Made by a program: the position numbers and the translations under genes | Origin: Dehalococcoidia bacterium | Lineage (GTDB): Bacteria > Chloroflexota > Dehalococcoidia > Dehalococcoidales > UBA1222 | Reading direction: 5' to 3' | DNA: 28,940 nucleotides | NCBI GenBank assembly: GCA_009776515.1 | Contig: WRNP01000003.1 | Span: 11 to 28,950 of the forward strand | The notes under the pieces: generated by a model | Database searches by the model: none | What the model was told of the DNA's origin: nothing | Seen by the model: only the letters and a program-made list of their open reading frames with translations | Shown here: positions 21,557-28,940 of the stretch, piece by piece | Position numbering within the stretch: the first letter of the stretch is position 1 | How the letters are laid out: the number at the start of each line of letters is the position of its first letter

Positions 21557-21853
21557 CTATTTTATTCTTTTGGCCAGCACGTCGCTTTCGCGTAAGATCA
21601 TGTAGTCTACTCCCTCGAGTTTGATCTCGGTGCCGCCGTACTTAGCGTAGAGCACGATATCGCCCACCTTGACGTCCATGGCGATGACCTCGCCCTTATC
21701 GGTGCGCTTGCCGGATCCCACGGCGATAACCTCGCCCTCCAAGGGTTTTTCCTTGACGGTGTCGGGCAGTACGATGCCCCCAGGGGATACCTCCTCTTTT
21801 GCCAACGGTTTGACCAGAACGCGGTCAGCCAAAGGCTGAAGTGTGATTGCCAT
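21557..21853 (-). CDS. groES: Co-chaperonin GroES
   Basis: The 98-residue GroES begins MAITLQPLADRVLVKPLAKEEVSPGGIVLPDT, containing the mobile loop (GGIVLP) that docks on GroEL, and includes GEVIAVGSG and GDIVLYAKYGGTEIKLEG. It caps the GroEL cavity during folding. AAGGAGGG lies about 14 nt before the ATG. It is first gene of the groES-groEL operon, under a CIRCE-like element. Confidence 0.99.
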   Translation of the reverse strand: MAITLQPLADRVLVKPLAKEEVSPGGIVLPDTVKEKPLEGEVIAVGSGKRTDKGEVIAMDVKVGDIVLYAKYGGTEIKLEGVDYMILRESDVLAKRIK

Positions 21854-21892
21854 GCTTCTAAATTCCCTCCTTCTTCCTGTCGCTTAAAATGA

Positions 21893-21919
21893 TTAGCAAT
21901 CTCATGGCGAGACTGCTAA
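21893..21919. promoter_or_regulatory. CIRCE-like operator (HrcA site)
   Basis: TTAGCAATC, 9 nt, GACTGCTAA. The CIRCE consensus is TTAGCACTC-N9-GAGTGCTAA, so each half differs at one position. The location, downstream of the groES -10 box and upstream of the ATG, is as expected. HrcA repression is inferred from the known family; hrcA itself is not in the window. Confidence 0.88.
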
Positions 21920-21922
21920 TTT

Positions 21923-21951
21923 ATAATAACCTACACTGCTCTGGCCAGCAA
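21923..21951 (-). promoter_or_regulatory. Promoter of groES-groEL
   Basis: On the minus strand TTGCTG (21951-21946), 17 nt, then TATTAT (21928-21923), directly upstream of the CIRCE-like element. Confidence 0.65.
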
Positions 21952-22028
21952 GAAAGCGGAAAGGAAAGGAGAGAAGTGTACAGGAGAAAATGGCAGAATA
22001 GAAATAAATAACCCCAAGTATTCTCTTG

Positions 22029-23024
22029 TTAACTCTTGTTTTCTAAGGTTATCAATTTTAAATCAGGGATGACATCCATGTCAAGGCTGTCTAAGGCCTG
22101 TCGGCGGAGATGGTAATAGCCGCAGGCGGCAACCATGGCTGCATTATCGGTGCATAGGGCAGGCGGCGGCATGAGGACTGGAAGCGGCGACTCTTGCTTG
22201 AGACGTGTGCGCAGGCAATGGTTGGCGGCTACGCCTCCCGAAAGGAGAATTTGACGCACCTGATGTTCTCGCGCGGCAGCGAGCGTTTTGCCAACTAGCA
22301 CCTCGACCACAGCCTCTTGGAAGCTCGCAGCGGCATCGTTAACATTCGCGAGGTTGCTTTCTTCGGCCAAGCGGTAGAGGGCGGTCTTTAAACCGCTGAA
22401 AGAGAAGTCATAACTGCCCGGTAGCCAAGCTCGCGGCAACGGTAGTGTCGGAGTGCCGGCGCACGCAGCTTGGTCGATGGCCGGCCCACCGGGATACCCC
22501 AGGTCCAAAATGCGTGCTGCCTTGTCGAAAGCCTCCCCTGCAGCATCATCGCGTGTGCGGCCCAGCAAGGTATAATCGCCGTGGCCCTGCATCAGGATAA
22601 GGTCAGTGTGGCCACCCGAGACGACTAGGCACAGCAGCGGGAACTCTGGTTCATCGGCACTTAACCAGTTGGCATAGATATGAGCCTCCAGATGGTTGAT
22701 GCCTATGAGCGGCTTCCCTTGTGCTAAGGCAAGAGCCTTAGCCACACTCACTCCTACCAACAGGGAGCCGGCCAGTCCCGGCCCACGGGTAACGGCTATG
22801 GCGTCCAGGTCTGGCCAGCCTGTCAAGGCCCTGTCCATGGCCTGGCGGATGGTGGGGATGATGGCCAAGAGGTGCTGGCGCGAAGCTACTTCTGGCACTA
22901 CTCCGCCGTAACGGGCGTGGAGTTCTATCTGTGAAGCTACTTCACTCGCTAAAAGGTGGCGCCCATTCTCAACTACCGCGCAGGCGGTCTCGTCGCAGGA
23001 ACTCTCTATGCCCAGCACCTTCAT
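22029..23024 (-). CDS. tsaD: tRNA threonylcarbamoyladenosine synthase subunit TsaD
   Basis: The 331-residue protein is of normal length and has the Kae1/TsaD signatures: VLGIESSCDETACAVV, the metal-binding H111 and H115 in INHLEAHIYANW, LLCLVVSGGHTDLI, DDAAGEAFDKAARIL and LLSGGVAANHCLR. It transfers the threonylcarbamoyl group to A37 of ANN-reading tRNAs, with TsaB, TsaC and TsaE elsewhere. The start ATG at 23024 gives the canonical N-terminus. It is transcribed towards groES but separated from it by the groES promoter. Divergent from the CorC-type gene. Confidence 0.98.
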   Translation of the reverse strand: MKVLGIESSCDETACAVVENGRHLLASEVASQIELHARYGGVVPEVASRQHLLAIIPTIRQAMDRALTGWPDLDAIAVTRGPGLAGSLLVGVSVAKALALAQGKPLIGINHLEAHIYANWLSADEPEFPLLCLVVSGGHTDLILMQGHGDYTLLGRTRDDAAGEAFDKAARILDLGYPGGPAIDQAACAGTPTLPLPRAWLPGSYDFSFSGLKTALYRLAEESNLANVNDAAASFQEAVVEVLVGKTLAAAREHQVRQILLSGGVAANHCLRTRLKQESPLPVLMPPPALCTDNAAMVAACGYYHLRRQALDSLDMDVIPDLKLITLENKS

Positions 23025-23129
23025 ATGGGCATTATAACAGATTGAGGACGCTCGGGCTTTGACACTGCCTATGGCCGGTGTTAATATGGAGCGGTTTGCA
23101 GTTCACACGACAAATGAGGTGATTTTCAT

Positions 23130-24434
23130 ATGCCCTCGGCGACTTTTTATCTTTATCTTTCTCTTTTGATCGGCTGTGTTCTGCTTGTTGCATTTTTCAA
23201 CATCGCAGAGGCGGCCTTTATCTCGCTGGAGCGATATCGTTTGCAGACCATGGTGGACGAAAAGGTCAAGGGAGCTGGGCGCGTAGCTAAGCTTCTGGAG
23301 AAACCGGAGCGGTTACTTTCCACCATCCTTACCGGTCAAAACCTGATGAGTACGGCAGCGGTGTCCGTTGGTACGGTGCTGGCAGTCTCGCTCCGAGGTG
23401 AAGGCCAGGGGGTGGTGTGGGCTACAATTATCCTTACTGTTGTTCTGCTGGTCTTTGGCGAGTCTACTCCAAAAACCATCGCCGTACACCATCGTGAGCG
23501 CCTAGCCCTTTCCTTAGGACGGCCGGTTGAGCTCCTGTCTTGGCTTTTTATGCCTGTGGTGACGGTGCTGGGTTGGGTGGCCAACCTCTTCACGCGCATA
23601 CTAGGAAGCAATCCTCAGCCGGTGGCCTTGGTGCGCCCGGAGGACATTGAGAGCATGATCGCGGCGGGACATCGGGCTGGTACCGTGGAGCAGTCCGAGG
23701 CTCAGCTTTTAAGCAATGTCTTTGATTTTGGCGATCGGCCGGTGAGGGAGGCCATCGTGCCGCGCCCGGAGGTGGTCAGTATTCATAAAGGAGCGACCTT
23801 AGCGGAGTTCCTGGCTATCTATGCCCAGAACCCCATGTCACGCTTTCCGGTTTATGAGGAGAACATGGATAACGTGGTGGGAATCCTCTCAATCAAGGAT
23901 GTGCTAATGTCCCTTGCGAGAGACGGGCTGGCGTTGGAAGTGGGCATTGATGATCTCATCCGCCCGGCTTACTTCGCACCGGATAACAAACCTATCAGCG
24001 ACCTTTTCCATGAGATGCGCGACAAGAATTTTCGCATGAGCGTGATTGTTGATGAATACGGCGGCACCGCCGGCGTGGTGAGCTTGAGTCGCCTTATGGA
24101 GGAGATTGTGGGGCCGGTGGGGGATGAATTCTCAGCTGCCGAGAAAGAGTTTGAGTCGATTAACGAGAACACCTTTCAGGTGGACGGCGGCATGCATATC
24201 GGAGAGATCAACGAGGAACTTCGCCTTGAGCTGCCCGAGGGCGATTATGAAACCATTGCTGGATTTATTCTGCATCTCTTGGGGCGTTTCCCTAAGCGAG
24301 GCCAGCAGGTACAGTACGATAATCTGAAGATGGTTGTGACCAAAATGAAAGGGCTGAAGATCGAAGAAGTGTTAATCACCAAGGAAAAAACCACTCCCGT
24401 GTCTAATGAAAAGAAGCCCCGTGAATCGTCTTAG
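23130..24434 (+). CDS. CNNM/CorC (hemolysin C)-family membrane protein with CBS pair
   Basis: The 434-residue protein has an N-terminal CNNM membrane domain with about three helices (NIAEAAFISLERYRLQ, GQNLMSTAAVSVG and VFGESTPKTIAVHHRERLAL are typical). A CBS pair follows at about residues 205-325 (VREAIVPRPEVVSIHKGATL, MSRFPVYEENMDNVVGILS, VIVDEYGGTAGVVSLSRLMEEIVG). The C-terminal CorC_HlyC domain contains FQVDGGMHIGEINEELRLELPEGDYETIAG. Relatives handle Mg2+ or Co2+ efflux; the older 'hemolysin' name is misleading. GAGGTG lies about 8 nt before the ATG. It overlaps the next gene by 29 nt, suggesting coupling. Confidence 0.95.
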   Translation: MPSATFYLYLSLLIGCVLLVAFFNIAEAAFISLERYRLQTMVDEKVKGAGRVAKLLEKPERLLSTILTGQNLMSTAAVSVGTVLAVSLRGEGQGVVWATIILTVVLLVFGESTPKTIAVHHRERLALSLGRPVELLSWLFMPVVTVLGWVANLFTRILGSNPQPVALVRPEDIESMIAAGHRAGTVEQSEAQLLSNVFDFGDRPVREAIVPRPEVVSIHKGATLAEFLAIYAQNPMSRFPVYEENMDNVVGILSIKDVLMSLARDGLALEVGIDDLIRPAYFAPDNKPISDLFHEMRDKNFRMSVIVDEYGGTAGVVSLSRLMEEIVGPVGDEFSAAEKEFESINENTFQVDGGMHIGEINEELRLELPEGDYETIAGFILHLLGRFPKRGQQVQYDNLKMVVTKMKGLKIEEVLITKEKTTPVSNEKKPRESS

Positions 24435-25062
24435 GGTGCGTTTTGGGCGTGGGGTAGCGCTTAAATTCATTTCACACCTCGACCTCACACGGGTGTGGCA
24501 TCGTGCCCTGCGTCGGGCAGGTATCGCCTTGGCCTACAGTGAAGGTTTCAACCCCCACCCTCGGCTATCGCTGGCGGCTCCGTTGCAACTTGGGGCAACG
24601 AGTGAAGCTGAGCTTATGGATGTCTATACTGTCCAACCCCTTGCTGCAGCGACCTTTGCCGACCGGCTACGTATGGAACTGCCACTGGGGCTGGACATCA
24701 TGCAGGTCGTACCCGTGAGGATGAATCTGCCGGCCCTTCAAGCACAGGTGCGCTTTGCAGATTATTTGGTCAAGGTTAACGCCCTGGATGAGCCTGGCCT
24801 GGGTCAGGCCATACTCGCTCTCCTTGAATGCCGTAGCCTGCCTTGGCAGCACCAGCGTGACACTGGAGTGAAAAGCTACGACCTTCGTCCTCTGATTGCA
24901 AGCCTGAGGCTCACCGCCTATATGGAGGGCGTTGCCACTCTGGACATGCGCCTGAGGAGCGATGCCTCAGGCACGGGCCGCCCAGAACAAGTAGTGCGTG
25001 CCTTGGGACTGGACAGCCCATTGGACATTCATCGTACTCGTCTTATTCTGGGAACAACCTGA
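24406..25062 (+). CDS. TIGR03936/DUF2344 radical-SAM-linked protein
   Basis: The 218-residue protein matches the DUF2344 family: RVRFGRGVALKFISHLDLTRVWHRALRRAGIALAYSEGFNPHPRLSLAAPLQLGATSEAELMD. In many bacteria this domain is paired or fused with a radical SAM protein (TIGR03960) near rpmA/rplU. No radical SAM gene is next to it here, so the partner must lie elsewhere if present. The start is ATG at 24406, or GTG at 24421 within the overlap with the CorC-type gene. The function is unsettled; a link to RNA or ribosome modification is a guess from the usual context. Confidence 0.9.
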   Translation: MKRSPVNRLRVRFGRGVALKFISHLDLTRVWHRALRRAGIALAYSEGFNPHPRLSLAAPLQLGATSEAELMDVYTVQPLAAATFADRLRMELPLGLDIMQVVPVRMNLPALQAQVRFADYLVKVNALDEPGLGQAILALLECRSLPWQHQRDTGVKSYDLRPLIASLRLTAYMEGVATLDMRLRSDASGTGRPEQVVRALGLDSPLDIHRTRLILGTT

Positions 25063-25459
25063 GCCGCATGCAGACGGAGGGCTTCCTGCTATCGATCCGC
25101 CAATTAAACTGAAAGCGCAATTTGCCCCGATTGGAAATAGCCGAGAGCATATTGATCTTCACCTTCTTGGATTCTACCCTTACCTCTGATGTTTTCCCGA
25201 TAGTGACATAATGAATGCCGCCATACTAGCGGCTGGCATCATAAGCGCGATACTTGTCTTTGATAAACGCCAGGAAACTTACTATTAGAGCCCGCTTAGC
25301 CATCTGAGGCTGCCTTAAGGAATTAGCAATCGTAACAAATAACATGATGGCCATGTGGCAAGTCGGGCGAAAACCAAGTTAATCCCCATTGCTGCATATG
25401 TCATATCATTTGTACGCTATCTAAGCGCTCCTTGCCTGCCGCCCTGCTATAATAGCTTC
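25063..25459. other. Intergenic region before tilS
   Basis: I see no convincing gene in these 397 bases. A 25-codon frame at 25211-25288 encodes a hydrophobic peptide (MNAAILAAGIISAILVFDKR) that could be a single membrane helix, but it has no Shine-Dalgarno and may be chance. No terminator is visible. The tilS -10 box lies at the right end. Confidence 0.4.
25448..25453 (+). promoter_or_regulatory. Extended -10 box of tilS
   Basis: TGC-TATAAT, ending exactly 6 nt before the GTG at 25460, with no Shine-Dalgarno. It indicates a leaderless mRNA and fixes the tilS start. Confidence 0.65.
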
Positions 25460-26863
25460 GTGGCAAAATCCATTTCTGAGATCGTAGGTGCGTTCTTATG
25501 TCATCATGGCCTGGTAAAGGCACGGTTAGTGGTGGCGGTTTCTGGCGGACCTGATTCGGTCTGTCTGTTATGCGTTTTAGCTGGCCTTAGGGATGAACTC
25601 TCGCTCGAACTACGGGTGGCGCATCTAGATCATGGGTTACGAAAAGACTCCGCTACAGATGCGATCTATGTAGCGCAACTGGCAGGAAAGCTGGGATTGG
25701 TGGCAACGATAGAGAGGGCCGATGTCCAGGGCTACCGTCGAGAAAAGGGCTTGGGGTTAGAAGAGGCTGCCCGCGAGGTACGCTACCGCTTTTTTGCTAA
25801 GCTGGCGGATGAGTTAGATACGCCTTATATCGTCACAGGGCATACCATGAGCGATCGGGTGGAGACGATATTGCTTCACCTGATCCGCGGAACGGGCCTC
25901 AATGGACTTATTGGCCTAAAACCATTGACACCCTGGACACTGGAGGGGCATAAGCTCACTATAGTGCGCCCGTTGTTGGAAGCTAGGCACTCCGAGACGG
26001 AGGATTACTGCCGCAATGCAGGCTTTAGTCCCCGGCAAGATGCCACCAACCTTTCGCTGGAGCCGCTCCGCAACCGCCTAAGGCTGGAGCTGATACCTCG
26101 CCTAAGAGAATATAACCCTGGCATTGAGGAAGCTCTCCTCCGCTTAGCTGTAACCACCGAAATGGATCTAGAGTACCTGGAGACCGAGATGGCCAAAGTG
26201 TGGGATGGGGTTGTTAGCAAGGTAGAGGGAGCTGTCGTTTTGGGCAAGGCGGCGCTGCTTGGGCTGTCGGCGGCTTTGCAAAGGCATCTGCTGCGGGGTG
26301 CACTGCGGTCGTTGCTGGGTGACCTCAAGGATATTGAGATGCGGCATATAGAGTATATTATGTCAAGTTTCAATTTGGCCGCTGGATGCCACATTGATCT
26401 GCCGCATGGGGTCGTCTTTGCCGTGGATTACCACTGCTACTGGCTGGGGCGTGCGAAAGATTTGCCCTCTCCGTATCCTGTTTTATCCGGCGAGAATCCC
26501 TTGGAGATTCCTGGCATCACCAACCTTGTGGGCTGGAGAGTGGAAGCAAGGTATGTTAGGGAGCATGTGATGCAGATGGAAAGCGGACTTGTGGCCTATT
26601 TTGACCTTGAAACTTTAGGGCAGGGGCTTACCGTACGTGCCTGGCGGCATGGAGATCGTTTTAGGCCGCTGGGGATGGCTCAGGAAAAGAAACTAGGCCG
26701 GTTCATGATTGATGAAAAAATCCCGCAAAAATGGCGTGCTCACATTCCGCTGGTGGTCACACCGCACCAGATCGCGTGGCTTGTTGGCTATCGCATTGAT
26801 GATCGGGTGAAGGTGGCAACCCAAACCGAGCGCGTTTTGAGGCTGGAATTCAAGAGGCGTTGA
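25460..26863 (+). CDS. tilS: tRNA(Ile)-lysidine synthetase
   Basis: The 467-residue enzyme converts C34 of tRNA-Ile(CAU) to lysidine so that it reads AUA. The PP-loop ATPase motif is VVAVSGGPDSVCLL. RVAHLDHGLRKDSATDA, GLGLEEAAREVRYRFF and ATGHT-like VTGHTMSDRVETILLHLIRGTGLNGL complete the N-terminal domain. The C-terminal TilS domain has VRAWRHGDRFRPLGM and KKLGRFMIDEKIPQKWR. The frame is open from 25355, but the start is placed at GTG 25460, where an extended -10 box lies 6 nt upstream and the family N-terminus begins. It converges on the zinc-finger gene and overlaps it by 14 nt. Confidence 0.96.
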   Translation: MAKSISEIVGAFLCHHGLVKARLVVAVSGGPDSVCLLCVLAGLRDELSLELRVAHLDHGLRKDSATDAIYVAQLAGKLGLVATIERADVQGYRREKGLGLEEAAREVRYRFFAKLADELDTPYIVTGHTMSDRVETILLHLIRGTGLNGLIGLKPLTPWTLEGHKLTIVRPLLEARHSETEDYCRNAGFSPRQDATNLSLEPLRNRLRLELIPRLREYNPGIEEALLRLAVTTEMDLEYLETEMAKVWDGVVSKVEGAVVLGKAALLGLSAALQRHLLRGALRSLLGDLKDIEMRHIEYIMSSFNLAAGCHIDLPHGVVFAVDYHCYWLGRAKDLPSPYPVLSGENPLEIPGITNLVGWRVEARYVREHVMQMESGLVAYFDLETLGQGLTVRAWRHGDRFRPLGMAQEKKLGRFMIDEKIPQKWRAHIPLVVTPHQIAWLVGYRIDDRVKVATQTERVLRLEFKRR

Positions 26864-27149
26864 CCTTGACCCAGCCGCCCTGACAGCCAGGTTGTGGACA
26901 GCCGGCCTTACCTGTGCCTTGACAAATGGGGCAAGCCTCGTTGCGACGCATAGAGGCTAGATTGCGGCCTAACCCCTTGCATGAGGGGCAAGTGGCTTTG
27001 CCCGTACCTTGGCAACGAGAGCATTTGCCCCAGCGACCGGTTCCGCCAGGAAGAGACTGCTTCTCACGTTTGGCTTGGACGTATTCTTCCTCGATGTCTT
27101 TCCAGCCCTTTTCCTCTATTGGCATACCTTTTAAGGCTCCTTTCATCAT
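26850..27149 (-). CDS. DnaJ-type CxxCxGxG zinc-finger protein
   Basis: The 99-residue protein has two pairs of CxxCxGxG-like repeats, as in the central zinc finger of DnaJ: CSRCQGTGKATCPSCKGLG, then CPICQGTGKAGC and CQGGW. There is no J domain. Such stand-alone zinc fingers may help disulfide or protein-folding chemistry, without firm evidence. The N-terminal third is charged and helical. Start is ATG 27149 or the next ATG; no Shine-Dalgarno is visible and a TATTTT ends 5 nt before it. It overlaps the 3' end of tilS on the opposite strand by 14 nt. Confidence 0.85.
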   Translation of the reverse strand: MMKGALKGMPIEEKGWKDIEEEYVQAKREKQSLPGGTGRWGKCSRCQGTGKATCPSCKGLGRNLASMRRNEACPICQGTGKAGCPQPGCQGGWVKVNAS

Positions 27150-27163
27150 TATGTAAAATACAT

Positions 27164-27178
27164 TGGACAGATTGTCCA
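27164..27178. promoter_or_regulatory. Palindrome upstream of the zinc-finger gene
   Basis: TGGACA-GAT-TGTCCA, a perfect 6+3+6 inverted repeat, lies just upstream of the TATTTT box of the 27149 gene and directly after the pncB stop. It may be an operator; it lacks a T-run and is too short for a terminator. Confidence 0.35.
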
Positions 27179-27181
27179 GGG

Positions 27182-28174
27182 CTATATGAGGCGTCTTAGG
27201 CGTGGATTTGGGGTGATGCCCGGCAGGCGCCCCCGCTTGGCTATGGCCTGCCCGTCCAGGGCACGGATGTCGGCGGTGAAATCAATGGGCGGAGCCCCCG
27301 AGATAAAGCTCCCCACTCCAAAACCGTCCACTGGCAACTTCTCTGCTACGAACTGTCGGATACGCTCGGCTGTGAAACCGCCGCTCACAAAGATGCCGAC
27401 ATGCTTGAATCCCGCCAGGTCCAGGCGGCACCTTACCTCGCGCACCAGCTCTGGCGTGACACCGCCCCGTTCACGCGGCGTGTCCAGCCTTACCATGGCC
27501 AGACGCTCCCCCAGGGCATGTGCTACTCTGAGTGCTTCTTCAGCCTCGTCTCGGAAGGTGTCCACCAGGGATACGCGTGTCACTTCGGGCGGGGTATGCT
27601 TGTCAAAGGCCTCGGTCGCTCGCACGGTGTCGCCCATGGTCAGCACTAAAGCGTGGGGCATGGTGCCGGAGGGGGCTAACCCAGCGAGTTCTGCTCCTTT
27701 AACTGTGGAGCAGCCTCGGCAGCCGCCAACCACGGCGGCGTAGTCCATCACCGCTGCAACCAAAGGGTGGATGTGCCGTGCACCGAAGCTTACAACGGGG
27801 ATGTCGTTGGCCGCCTCCGCACACTCGCGGGCGGCAGTGGCCCAGCCGCTCTGGTGGGCAAGCAGGCCGCAGAGGGCAGTCTCGTAAAGACCGTAGCTCC
27901 GGTAGGGGGCGATTATGCGTAGCACAACCTCTTTTCTTTCCATGAGCTCGCCCTCAGTGAGAGCCCAGACCTCGGCGCAACCATTGGACAACACCTTAGA
28001 CAAAAGGACCTTGGCTTCTTCTATGCCGCAGAAGATGCCAGCGCGAGCTGGGAAGAACTCCATAGTAGCCGTGGGATTGAGGCCCTCGCGCTCCAGGACG
28101 TGGAGGGTGCGCTGAAAATAGATATCTGCAGTGCGCCCGGAGATGATATCCTCGGATGGTTCGAAATGTGCCAT
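27182..28174 (-). CDS. pncB: Nicotinate phosphoribosyltransferase
   Basis: The 330-residue protein resembles the short, Thermoplasma-type nicotinate phosphoribosyltransferases. It joins nicotinate and PRPP to make nicotinate mononucleotide for NAD. Visible features include the N-terminal GRTADIYFQRTLHVLE, VSFGARHIHPLVAAVMDYAA, GTMPHALVLTMGDT, VRLDTPRERGG and VGIFVSGGFTAERIRQF with the phosphate-binding GVGSFISGAPP near the end. AAAGGAG lies about 5 nt before the ATG. It follows the nicotinamidase gene by 11 nt in one operon, so nicotinamide is recycled in two consecutive steps. Confidence 0.95.
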   Translation of the reverse strand: MAHFEPSEDIISGRTADIYFQRTLHVLEREGLNPTATMEFFPARAGIFCGIEEAKVLLSKVLSNGCAEVWALTEGELMERKEVVLRIIAPYRSYGLYETALCGLLAHQSGWATAARECAEAANDIPVVSFGARHIHPLVAAVMDYAAVVGGCRGCSTVKGAELAGLAPSGTMPHALVLTMGDTVRATEAFDKHTPPEVTRVSLVDTFRDEAEEALRVAHALGERLAMVRLDTPRERGGVTPELVREVRCRLDLAGFKHVGIFVSGGFTAERIRQFVAEKLPVDGFGVGSFISGAPPIDFTADIRALDGQAIAKRGRLPGITPNPRLRRLI

Positions 28175-28185
28175 GGCTACTCCTT

Positions 28186-28704
28186 TTACGTGAGCTTAGC
28201 TCCCAGCACTTTCTCCATGTGCCGGAGTGCCCAACGATGGGCCTCCTCATCAAAAGAGGCGACACAATTTATTGGCACCTCAACCTGGTAATCTCGGTTG
28301 CGTGCGTCGGCTACGGTGTGCAGCACACAGATGTCGGTGCACACCCCACAGATGATTAGCTTCTCCGGGCATACCTTTTTTAAAGAAGCTTCAAGGGCGG
28401 TCTCAAAAAAGCCGGAGTAGCGCTGTTTGGTGATGATAGCATCTGCAGCGAAACGGGCAAGCTCCGGGACGATCTCAGTTTCGGCGGTGCCCGCAACGCA
28501 GTGTGGCGGAAAGATTTTGAACTCCAGGTCTTCAGGGGCATGATTGTCGGCGATAAAGAAGACGGCAGCGCCCCTCTCGGTCTCATGGGCGAGCAGTGCC
28601 AGGATATTTGGGATGATGGCACGTGCGGCAGGCCCGGAATATAGAGGGTAGCTTTCCTCTAGAAAGCCCCTCAACATGTCGATGACGATGACGGCATTTG
28701 ACAT
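28186..28704 (-). CDS. pncA: Nicotinamidase (isochorismatase-like cysteine hydrolase)
   Basis: The 172-residue protein hydrolyses nicotinamide to nicotinate. The catalytic triad is visible: D9 in VIDMLRGF, K93 in TKQRYSGF and C126 in GVCTDICVLHT. Metal-ligand residues typical of true nicotinamidases are present in ADNH (D53, H55) and FPPHCVAGT (H68), which sets it apart from general isochorismatases. Start is ATG 28704, with TAGGTG upstream; a GTG two codons earlier is possible. A TATACT box with an upstream CTGAAA lies inside the end of the neighbouring gene. It is the first gene of the pncA-pncB operon. Confidence 0.93.
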   Translation of the reverse strand: MSNAVIVIDMLRGFLEESYPLYSGPAARAIIPNILALLAHETERGAAVFFIADNHAPEDLEFKIFPPHCVAGTAETEIVPELARFAADAIITKQRYSGFFETALEASLKKVCPEKLIICGVCTDICVLHTVADARNRDYQVEVPINCVASFDEEAHRWALRHMEKVLGAKLT

Positions 28705-28742
28705 AAACACACCTACAGTAAGAAGTTGAACGATTTGGTCAT

Positions 28743-28940
28743 TCAGTATACATCAGTCGCAGTTCCCATTTCAGTTTTGCGGAACGTGGTCTCCTTGTTT
28801 CCTTTAAAGTCTCTCATCTGCGCCGCTAATACGAATGGGTCGCTGGTGACGGCGGTCGAGGCAAAAAGTTCCAGGGCACCTATATCACAGGAGCGCTTGT
28901 CTGGGTTGCCGCGGTCTACCAACCAAGCGATGACCGGGAA
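28743..28940 (-). CDS. C-terminus of a probable beta-helix/choice-of-anchor surface protein (partial)
   Basis: A frame without a start, open to the right edge and ending in TGA at 28743-28745, gives 65 residues. It contains VDRGNPDKRSCDIGALEL, which resembles the (R/N)..D.G.CDIGA(Y/F)E signature closing many right-handed beta-helix or choice-of-anchor Q surface proteins. A further 40 residues follow (TAVTSDPFVLAAQMRDFKG). The main body lies outside the window. It is on the same strand as pncA, 38 nt before that gene, but pncA appears to have its own -10 box inside this reading frame. The family call rests on a short motif. Confidence 0.55.
   Translation of the reverse strand, partial: FPVIAWLVDRGNPDKRSCDIGALELFASTAVTSDPFVLAAQMRDFKGNKETTFRKTEMGTATDVY

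Noticed and set aside
25355..25459. 35-codon extension of TilS
   Set aside because: The -10 box at 25448-25453 lies inside it and the family N-terminus starts at 25460.

Overview
The window reads as a chromosomal segment of a Chloroflexota bacterium, most likely class Dehalococcoidia. The placement is inferred from the mix of families (TIGR01906/DUF1461 membrane protein, DUF5679 zinc ribbon, TIGR03936/DUF2344 protein, Thermoplasma-type nicotinate phosphoribosyltransferase) and from a tmRNA tag ending in VLAG, which resembles the Dehalococcoides tag as I remember it. No 16S rRNA gene is present to confirm it.

Left edge (1-1453): a broken IS256/Mutator-type transposase abuts the C-terminal remnant of a large serine recombinase. 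The recombinase reading frame runs into the 3' end of ssrA (tmRNA), which is followed by its partner smpB. This is the layout left by a mobile element integrated at the ssrA 3' end. Next (1526-4261) come small membrane proteins, a PAP2-family protein with degenerate motifs, a YkgJ-type Cys-cluster protein and an FmdB zinc ribbon. Between 4426 and 9219 are seven tRNA genes in two clusters, with dnaE between them. From 9285 to 11866 lie an HTH/coiled-coil protein, a four-helix membrane protein, tRNA-Leu(UAA), an unrecognised protein built from two similar Rossmann-like halves, and a DUF5679 protein.

The centre and right are mostly housekeeping genes: a GGACT-like protein, L25, an amidohydrolase overlapping ThpR, a small zinc ribbon, long HPF, Ogt and an M16 peptidase. 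A TetR/zinc-ribbon/HEAT operon is insulated by a strong terminator on each side. After it come groES-groEL under a CIRCE-like operator, tsaD, a CorC/HlyC-type protein overlapping a DUF2344 protein, tilS, a CxxCxGxG zinc-finger protein, and a pncA-pncB nicotinamide salvage operon. The C-terminus of a probable beta-helix surface protein enters from the right edge.

Regulation: several genes have a -10 box ending 5-6 nt before the start codon and no Shine-Dalgarno, so leaderless transcripts look common; many others have normal SD sequences. The most unusual items are the duplicated Rossmann-like protein with GxTK motifs (10591-11592), the ssrA integration scar, the insulated TetR cassette, a tRNA-Arg with anticodon GCG, and paired palindromes in the divergent 3151/3296 promoter region. 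I found no CRISPR array, no complete insertion sequence and no rRNA.
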